A stretch of DNA of 64,000 nt, taken from contig NZ_CP069533.1 in NCBI RefSeq assembly GCF_016889765.1, positions 1,674,001 through 1,738,000 on the forward strand, written 5' to 3'. The position numbers were made by a program, and so were the translations under genes. Shown piece by piece: positions 58,692 to 64,000 of this stretch. Under the pieces are notes generated by a model. That model was given only the letters and a program-made list of their open reading frames with translations, was not told the origin of the DNA and did no database searches. Each line of letters begins with the position of its first letter. The stretch's first letter is position 1. The stretch is from Corynebacterium minutissimum (lineage in GTDB: Bacteria > Actinomycetota > Actinomycetes > Mycobacteriales > Mycobacteriaceae).

Positions 58692-60391
58692 TGTCCACAA
58701 TGGCGAAGTCCCTGTTGGGGGACTATTCACAAGCAGTGTCTCAGTTCCAGGCCGCGAGCATGGGCAGTTACGCCGGCCCCAGAACACCAATTGGGCTGTT
58801 AGGGGATATGGTCGGCTCGGTCGATGGAATCAACACGGAGGACCTTGTTTCCAGCACTGCCTCCGCAATGGGAGCCCGCCGCCCAGATGGCGGTGGTAGG
58901 GGGCTGAAGGAATTCCTCCTCGGAACCGTTCTGTCGTTGGCTGGGGGTGCGATTATGGAGCATCTACGCGGCGTTCAGGATGACTTTGAAGAGGAACGCC
59001 GCGAGGCCGATGACCTTGTAGAGTCCGCGCAGCAATGCTCGGATGCTATTGAGGATGTTGTCGATGTCTCCGACTCCGCTTTGGTGGAGCTCATCTCTGC
59101 AGTCATTCCGCTGCTCAACATCCTGACAATGCTGCTGCAGCGTCACCCGTTGGGCAAACTCATTGCGCCAGGGATTTCTTCGATTGGCAGCGACCTCATT
59201 GAGCACACAAATGACACGATCACGCAGACCTGTCGTGACCGCGACACCGCTATAGAGAACTGCTATTGCGAGTTTGAAAGGCGCTGCAGTGAGGTGTGTG
59301 AGCGCGAGCTTCCCGAAACACCTCCAAACCCCGAGTGCGGCCGCGAGGAGGAAAAGCAGGAGTGCCCGCAGCCAGCCCCTGAATCATGTGAGCCAACCGC
59401 GCCAACTACGCCGACTGCGCCTGCTCAGCCTGCTGCGCCAGCTGCGCCAGCTGCGCCGTCGAGCCCACCTGCCCCAAGCCAACCCTCGGAGTCTGAACCG
59501 ACTCCGAAACCGCAGCCGCCTGCTAAGCCCGAAGCCCCACAGCAGCCAGCCCCAGAAAAGGACTCCGATCCACAGACAGAGCCCCAGCAGGTGTCCGAGC
59601 CGTGCCCACCGGAGACCACCCCACAGAGCGTAGTCACGCCGAAGCCAGAGGAGAAGATTCCAGAACCAGTACGAGAGCCTGAGCCTGATTCAGCTGAGGA
59701 CACCGTGAAACCTTGTGGTTGCCAGGAGGATCAGGAAGAGAAGGACGCTCACTCTTGTGGCTGCGACAAGAGTGAAAAGAGTGAGGAGGAGCAGGACTGC
59801 ACTACCACGCCAGCAGATGCGGGAACACCAATTCCGGTAGAGGAGGTTCCTTCGGAGGAATTGATACCGCCAGAACAGCCAGTAGAGCAAGAAGAACCTG
59901 AGCAGCCGGAGGATGCTGACATTGTAGAGGAGGACATCGAGGACTGTGAAGACTCGGAAGAGGCTGCCGATGAAGAGGAATGCACTCCTGAACAATCATG
60001 CAGTGGTGTTTTGGGAATCCTTGGCGTGGGCATTGCTCTGGTGGGGCTGGGGCTTCTGGCTGATGCCGCAAAGGATTTCTTTGAGAACTTGCCTGAACCG
60101 GAGTTTGAGCCGGAACCCGCACCAGAGCCTGAGCCGGCGCCTACGCCCGAACCCGAGCCGGCGCCTCCTAGTGATGATGGCGTGATCGCCCCACCACCGG
60201 AACTCAATACCGTGCCGGAACCGACTCCGCCGCCGGAGAAAATCGCACATGTACAGGCGGCTGAGGCTCCCGCGCCCGCCGCCCCGGCCCCAGAACCAAA
60301 TACAGCTTCGCCCATTGAACAGCATGATGTTCACGATGCACCAAGTTCAGAACCTCCATCCGTACACGCACGAAAGGCAGGGCAGTGGTAA
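58691..60391 (+). CDS. Cys-, Pro- and Glu-rich membrane protein, Rv3439c-like position
   Basis: I do not recognise a domain in this 566-residue protein. Residues 1-200 are helical with one or two hydrophobic segments (about residues 73-95 and 134-155). Then comes a Cys-rich helix (TCRDRDTAIENCYCEFERRC), a long Pro/Ala/Glu/Gln-rich stretch, a second Cys cluster (PCGCQEDQEEKDAHSCGC), an acidic region and a membrane helix near residues 435-455. About 18 Cys are present. The tail is a Pro/Glu/Ala repeat. M. tuberculosis Rv3439c, in the same place, is also Ala/Pro-rich. The GTG start overlaps the upstream stop. Confidence 0.65.
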   Translation: MSTMAKSLLGDYSQAVSQFQAASMGSYAGPRTPIGLLGDMVGSVDGINTEDLVSSTASAMGARRPDGGGRGLKEFLLGTVLSLAGGAIMEHLRGVQDDFEEERREADDLVESAQQCSDAIEDVVDVSDSALVELISAVIPLLNILTMLLQRHPLGKLIAPGISSIGSDLIEHTNDTITQTCRDRDTAIENCYCEFERRCSEVCERELPETPPNPECGREEEKQECPQPAPESCEPTAPTTPTAPAQPAAPAAPAAPSSPPAPSQPSESEPTPKPQPPAKPEAPQQPAPEKDSDPQTEPQQVSEPCPPETTPQSVVTPKPEEKIPEPVREPEPDSAEDTVKPCGCQEDQEEKDAHSCGCDKSEKSEEEQDCTTTPADAGTPIPVEEVPSEELIPPEQPVEQEEPEQPEDADIVEEDIEDCEDSEEAADEEECTPEQSCSGVLGILGVGIALVGLGLLADAAKDFFENLPEPEFEPEPAPEPEPAPTPEPEPAPPSDDGVIAPPPELNTVPEPTPPPEKIAHVQAAEAPAPAAPAPEPNTASPIEQHDVHDAPSSEPPSVHARKAGQW

Positions 60392-60648
60392 TGCCGCATA
60401 ACGATTTTGATGAATTCGCCCGCGGGTTCCGTGAGCGCACCGCAGCTCGGTTATTGGAGTTTGAAAAGGTGATGGCCAAAGCACAGGAAGACCTAGAAAA
60501 GTCTGCGCAGCGCGCTACCCAAGCCCAAACGCACCCAGAAAGACAGGGACGAAGTCCAGCTTCTAGAGGCGTTATGCATGGACAAAGCCAGGGACAGGGC
60601 CAGAACCGCCCGCGTGGTCAAGTGCAATCGGTGCTCAGGCGCAGCTGA
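60391..60648 (+). CDS. small coiled-coil protein
   Basis: The 85-residue protein has a helical N-terminal half likely to form a coiled coil (FRERTAARLLEFEKVMAKAQ) and a Gln/Gly/Arg-rich disordered tail. Its ATG overlaps the stop of the large upstream gene by 1 bp, so three genes (58380-60648) form one coupled unit. No function can be assigned. Confidence 0.6.
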   Translation: MPHNDFDEFARGFRERTAARLLEFEKVMAKAQEDLEKSAQRATQAQTHPERQGRSPASRGVMHGQSQGQGQNRPRGQVQSVLRRS

Positions 60649-60746
60649 TGCAGCAGCGAGAAACCAGTCTGGTTCCTCGCAGTCACAGGTGATACTGTGA
60701 GGTGGCTGACTACTGCACGTATCAACCAGGGTGAGGAGAATGCCGC

Positions 60747-60965
60747 ATGACAGTGCCTTGGCTTCATGACGTGTTGTGGGGCGTTCTTCCCATGCTGTAC
60801 CTCTTGGTGGCTTTTGTTGTGCTTGGCATTGAGATTAAATACGACAGAGAGATGGCGCACATAAAGCTGTGGACGGCCGCGCAGTTGCTTCTTCCAGGCA
60901 TTGCCCTTATCGCCTGGTACCTTATTGAGGTCCCTCAACTAAAACGGCTAAAGCAGGACGGATAA
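60747..60965 (+). CDS. small two-helix membrane protein
   Basis: The 72-residue protein has two membrane helices (about residues 8-27 and 42-60) and a charged end. The pattern (LLPGIALIAWYLIEVP) is similar to the N-terminal segment of the PLDc_N type, but this is a weak match. GAGGAGA lies before the ATG. The end of the coding sequence forms one arm of a long terminator hairpin. Confidence 0.6.
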   Translation: MTVPWLHDVLWGVLPMLYLLVAFVVLGIEIKYDREMAHIKLWTAAQLLLPGIALIAWYLIEVPQLKRLKQDG

Positions 60966-60983
60966 CTGACCGTCCTGCTTTAG
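60948..60983. terminator. 14-bp bidirectional terminator stem
   Basis: CTAAAGCAGGACGG (60948-60961) and CCGTCCTGCTTTAG (60970-60983) are perfectly complementary around an 8-nt loop. The left arm is inside the coding end of the small membrane protein. It lies between convergent genes, and T/A-rich arm ends let it work both ways. Confidence 0.7.
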
Positions 60984-61029
60984 CTGAAGGAAGAGTTGCG
61001 CCTTGCGGCGCCTTCTAGTTGATACGTAT

Positions 61030-61860
61030 TTAGTCGCGTTCGAAGCCAGCGCGCTTGGCCAAAGCCTCGCCGGTAAAGCTTTCCACGCCCTTAGCGGAAG
61101 CGTCGGCAGCCGCGAAAGCGTCGTACTTGGACTCACCAGCTAGCTCGCTAAGAAGGAACCCGGTAACGAGACCGCGGGCGGTCTCCACCGCAGCGCCCTG
61201 GAAAAAGCCGGAGCCCAGCGCGAGCTTGAAGAACTTATCTTCGCTGAAACCAGACTGCGTGCCCTTAGCAATCTCACGGTAGGCCACCGGTCCGCCCCAA
61301 GCATTTGCCAGCTTGGCGGGGTTACCTGCGCGGAAGATGTCATCCTGGCCCGCGCCGATAATAAGACCATGTGCCTTCACAGTGGGGGCGGCCTTGACCG
61401 CGGACGGTGACGTGTCAGCCGGGTAGAGGGCCGCTACTGCACGGACCTTGGGGTTATCCACGGCTGCGAGTGCGGCCACACCGCCGCCCATGCCGTGGCC
61501 GACCACGCCCAACTTGGAGGCGGACACCGAAATTTTGCCAGCGCCCAGCTTGACGCCGGTAGCTATTTGTAGGGCTGATTCGACGTCAGCAACGAGGTTG
61601 CGGTGCTTGGCAAAAGCACCGGTTTCCGTATCGGGAGCAACGACGACGATGCCCCAGCTAGCAAGATGGCGCAACGTAGCGTGGTAATCCTTGATGCTCT
61701 TCGTCCAATCATGGGCAAAGGCCACAGCAGGCAGGCCTTTTCCTTCAGACGGGGTGTACACCTTGCCCTCAATCCCTGCATAAGACAGGTCACCAACGAG
61801 GACGCGGTGCGGGCCGCGCTTGGACAACGTACCGAGATGCTTCTTCAAATTCGCAGACAC
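61030..61860 (-). CDS. alpha/beta-hydrolase fold protein lacking the nucleophile Ser
   Basis: The 276-residue protein has the hydrolase fold of dienelactone hydrolase/cutinase-like enzymes (PAVAFAHDWTKSIKDY, WGIVVVAPDTETGAF, LGVVGHGMGGGVAAL, HGLIIGAGQDDIF). The nucleophile elbow reads G-H-G-M-G-G (residues 121-126), with Gly123 where Ser is expected, so classical ester hydrolysis seems impossible. TATTCT at 61868-61873 (minus strand) ends 7 nt before the GTG start. M. tuberculosis Rv3438 holds the same place. It may be a binding or scaffold protein, or use another chemistry. Confidence 0.75.
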   Translation of the reverse strand: MSANLKKHLGTLSKRGPHRVLVGDLSYAGIEGKVYTPSEGKGLPAVAFAHDWTKSIKDYHATLRHLASWGIVVVAPDTETGAFAKHRNLVADVESALQIATGVKLGAGKISVSASKLGVVGHGMGGGVAALAAVDNPKVRAVAALYPADTSPSAVKAAPTVKAHGLIIGAGQDDIFRAGNPAKLANAWGGPVAYREIAKGTQSGFSEDKFFKLALGSGFFQGAAVETARGLVTGFLLSELAGESKYDAFAAADASAKGVESFTGEALAKRAGFERD

Positions 61861-62012
61861 GCTTTACAGAATAGAGGAAAGACTGCCCGCACAGGTGGAA
61901 TAGGCCGCGGGGAGGGGGATTAGAAAGTGTTTCTGCAAAGGTCAGACCCGCGGCAGAAAACAACCCCTCTCAGACCGTCAACATGGTGATACGTGCTGTA
62001 AAATCCTGTTCC

Positions 62013-63884
62013 ATGTGTGGAATTGTTGGATATGTAGGCCATAACACTGATGGTCGTGACTACTATGCCCAAGACGTCGTGCTGGAAGGCCTGCGCCGAC
62101 TCGAATACCGCGGGTATGACTCCGCGGGCGTTGCTATGTATGCCGATGGTGGCATCGGCTGGCGCAAGAAAGCCGGAAAGGTAGCGGCGCTCGAAGCCGA
62201 AATCGAGGCCCGCCCGCTCAAGGACTCGGTCCTGGGCATTGGCCACACTCGCTGGGCCACCCACGGTGGTCCGACGGATCTTAACGCCCACCCGCACGTG
62301 GTGGATGGCGGCAAGCTCGCTGTCGTGCACAACGGCATCATCGAAAACTTCGCCGAGCTGAAGCACGAGTTGGAGTCCAAGGGCCACAACTTCGTGTCCG
62401 AAACGGATACCGAGGTTGCCGCTACGTTATTGGCAGACGTTTTTCACAACGAAGCTGGTGAAAATCTCACCAAGGCGATGCAGCTGACCTGCTCTCGCCT
62501 TGAAGGTGCGTTTACCCTCCTCGCTATTCACGCCGACCAGGCTGACCGTATTGTGGCTGCACGCCGTGACTCGCCGCTGGTTATCGGCCTGGGTGAGGGA
62601 GAAAACTTCCTGGGGTCGGACGTTTCTGGGTTCATCGACTACACCAAGTCCGCCGTGGAGATGGACAACGACCAGGTCGTGACCATCACCGCGGACGAGA
62701 TTGAAATCACGGACTACGACGGCAAGCCTGCCCAGGGCAAGCCTTTCGAGATCAAGTGGGATGCCGCAGCTGCGGAAAAGGGTGGATATAACTCCTTCAT
62801 GGAGAAGGAAATCCACGACCAGCCCGCTGCCGTGCGCGATACGCTGCTGGGCCGTCTCGACGAAAACGGCCACTTGATTCTTGACGAGATCCGTATTGAC
62901 GAGTCAGTACTCAAGTCCATCGACAAGATCATCGTCATCGCCTGCGGTACCGCCGCGTACGCCGGTCACGTTGCGCGCTACGCCATCGAGCACTGGTGCC
63001 GTATTCCGTGCGAGGTCGAGCTTGCCCACGAGTTCCGTTACCGCGACCCCATCGTGAACGAAAAGACCCTCGTCGTGGCCCTGTCGCAGTCGGGCGAAAC
63101 CATGGATACCCTCATGGCCGTGCGCCACGCCCGCCAGCAGGGAGCCAAGGTGATTGCCATCTGCAATACCCAGGGTTCCTCCATCCCGCGCGAGTCCGAT
63201 GCCGCACTGTATACCCACGCCGGCCCGGAGATCGCCGTGGCGTCCACCAAGGCCTTCCTGGCACAGATCACCGCAACTTACCTGCTGGGCCTATACCTGG
63301 CGCGCCTGCGCGGCAACATGTTCTCCGACGAGGTCACCGCGGTACTCAACGAGCTTCGCGCCATGCCGGACAAGGTCAAGGCGGTCATCGAGAATGAGGG
63401 GCAGGTCTACGACTTGGCCAACGCCATGGAGAACGCGAAGTCGGTACTTTTCCTGGGCCGCCACGTCGGCTTCCCGGTGGCACTTGAAGGTGCGCTGAAG
63501 CTCAAGGAGATTGCGTACCTCCACGCAGAGGGCTTTGCTGCCGGCGAGCTTAAGCACGGCCCGATTGCCCTCATTGAGGAAGGCCAGCCGGTCTTCGTTA
63601 TCGTTCCGTCCCCACGCGGTCGCGATTCCCTGCACTCCAAGGTGGTCTCCAACATTCAGGAGATCCGCGCCCGTGGCGCCATCACCATCGTGATTGCGGA
63701 GGAAGGTGACGAGGCCGTCGAGGCCTACGCCAACCACATCATTCGTATCCCGCAGGCGCCGACGCTCATGCAGCCCCTGCTGGCGACCGTGCCGCTGCAG
63801 ATTTTTGCCTGCGGTGTGGCCACCGCCAAGGGCTACGACGTAGACCAGCCGCGTAACCTGGCGAAGTCCGTCACCGTGGAATAA
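62013..63884 (+). CDS. glmS: glutamine-fructose-6-phosphate aminotransferase
   Basis: GlmS makes glucosamine-6-phosphate from fructose-6-phosphate and glutamine, the first step to UDP-GlcNAc; glmM encodes a later step. The 623-residue product starts MCGIVGYVG with the catalytic Cys2, followed by GHTRWATHG and HNGIIENF of the glutaminase domain and two SIS domains (ACGTAAYAGHVARY, SQSGETMDTL, EIAYLHAEGFAAGELKHGPI). ATG 62013 is fixed by Cys2; upstream codons from 61983 are unsupported. TAAAAT at 61999-62004 is 8 nt upstream, so the transcript is probably leaderless and a glmS ribozyme is excluded. Confidence 0.98.
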   Translation: MCGIVGYVGHNTDGRDYYAQDVVLEGLRRLEYRGYDSAGVAMYADGGIGWRKKAGKVAALEAEIEARPLKDSVLGIGHTRWATHGGPTDLNAHPHVVDGGKLAVVHNGIIENFAELKHELESKGHNFVSETDTEVAATLLADVFHNEAGENLTKAMQLTCSRLEGAFTLLAIHADQADRIVAARRDSPLVIGLGEGENFLGSDVSGFIDYTKSAVEMDNDQVVTITADEIEITDYDGKPAQGKPFEIKWDAAAAEKGGYNSFMEKEIHDQPAAVRDTLLGRLDENGHLILDEIRIDESVLKSIDKIIVIACGTAAYAGHVARYAIEHWCRIPCEVELAHEFRYRDPIVNEKTLVVALSQSGETMDTLMAVRHARQQGAKVIAICNTQGSSIPRESDAALYTHAGPEIAVASTKAFLAQITATYLLGLYLARLRGNMFSDEVTAVLNELRAMPDKVKAVIENEGQVYDLANAMENAKSVLFLGRHVGFPVALEGALKLKEIAYLHAEGFAAGELKHGPIALIEEGQPVFVIVPSPRGRDSLHSKVVSNIQEIRARGAITIVIAEEGDEAVEAYANHIIRIPQAPTLMQPLLATVPLQIFACGVATAKGYDVDQPRNLAKSVTVE

Positions 63885-63900
63885 ATCCACCTTCCCTAAC

Positions 63901-63934
63901 GAGCGGGCAGTGAGTCTAAGGCTCCTGCCCGCTC
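63901..63934 (+). terminator. hairpin after glmS
   Basis: GAGCGGGCAG (63901-63910) pairs with CTGCCCGCTC (63925-63934) around a 14-nt loop. No T-run follows, so termination is likely but not certain. Confidence 0.55.
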
Positions 63935-63951
63935 GTGGCACAATAAGGGGC

Positions 63952-64000
63952 ATGCTGAGAACCACCGTCGACCTCGAAGCCATTGCCCATAATGTCGCCT
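63952..64000 (+). CDS. alr: alanine racemase, N-terminal fragment (runs off the window)
   Basis: The first 16 codons (MLRTTVDLEAIAHNVA) match the start of alanine racemase, whose typical N-terminus reads V/I-DLxAIxHNV. Alr makes D-alanine for peptidoglycan, and alr follows glmS in related species as I recall. CACAAT at 63939-63944 ends 7 nt before the ATG, suggesting a leaderless start. Only 49 nt are present, so the call rests on this short motif and the gene order. Confidence 0.7.
   Translation, partial: MLRTTVDLEAIAHNVA

Noticed and set aside
61861..62012. A glmS ribozyme before glmS
   Set aside because: The -10 box ends 8 nt before the start codon, so there is no leader to hold a ribozyme, and no such fold was seen.

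Overview
The window is from a Corynebacterium chromosome (Actinomycetota, Mycobacteriales). This rests on GC-rich codon usage by eye, a ribosomal-protein supercluster split in the corynebacterial way, a complete ESX-4 type VII secretion locus next to rplM-rpsI, the glmM...glmS neighbourhood known from mycobacteria, and many genes with a -10 hexamer 7-8 nt before the start codon (leaderless transcripts). I cannot name the species. A gene pair for 10-methyl-branched (tuberculostearic-type) fatty acids fits corynebacteria that make that lipid.

Layout: rpsL-rpsG-fusA-tuf (252-5166); an unknown gene, a duplicated terminator and an HNH-domain gene (5267-7259); a six-gene Asp23/Gls24 envelope operon on the minus strand (7345-10411); the S10 operon rpsJ to rpsQ (11073-16248). 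An IS1634-type insertion sequence follows (16345-18017), flanked by an unusually long direct duplication of about 200 bp, then an antitoxin-Doc pair. Next come rplN-rplX-rplE (19637-20877); an ABC exporter operon, a formate/nitrite transporter, fdhD and a small DUF6457-type gene (20935-25476); rpsH-rplF-rplR-rpsE-rpmD-rplO (25786-28431); a small secreted protein downstream of 22-bp tandem repeats; the FAD oxidoreductase/methyltransferase pair (29339-32147); secY-adk-map (32594-35273); an L,D-transpeptidase; infA, rpsM-rpsK-rpsD-rpoA-rplQ (36399-39886); a TRIC/UPF0126 membrane protein and truA.

The last third holds ESX-4 (eccB, mycP, eccD, eccC, an Rv3446c-type protein and two WXG100 proteins, 41750-51249), rplM-rpsI, a five-gene block of unrecognised membrane and secreted proteins inserted between rpsI and glmM (52832-56751), glmM, three coupled genes including a Cys/Pro/Glu-rich membrane protein, a small membrane protein, an alpha/beta-hydrolase without its nucleophilic Ser, glmS, and the first codons of alr.

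Most genes serve translation and envelope building. The less ordinary content lies in the breaks between ribosomal operons: the IS with its long duplication, the toxin pair, the formate-related remnant, the Asp23 operon with a repeat-tailed member, and the unknown block at 52.8-56.8 kb. No tRNA, rRNA or CRISPR was seen. All functional calls come from reading the sequence and recalled family knowledge; no searches were run.
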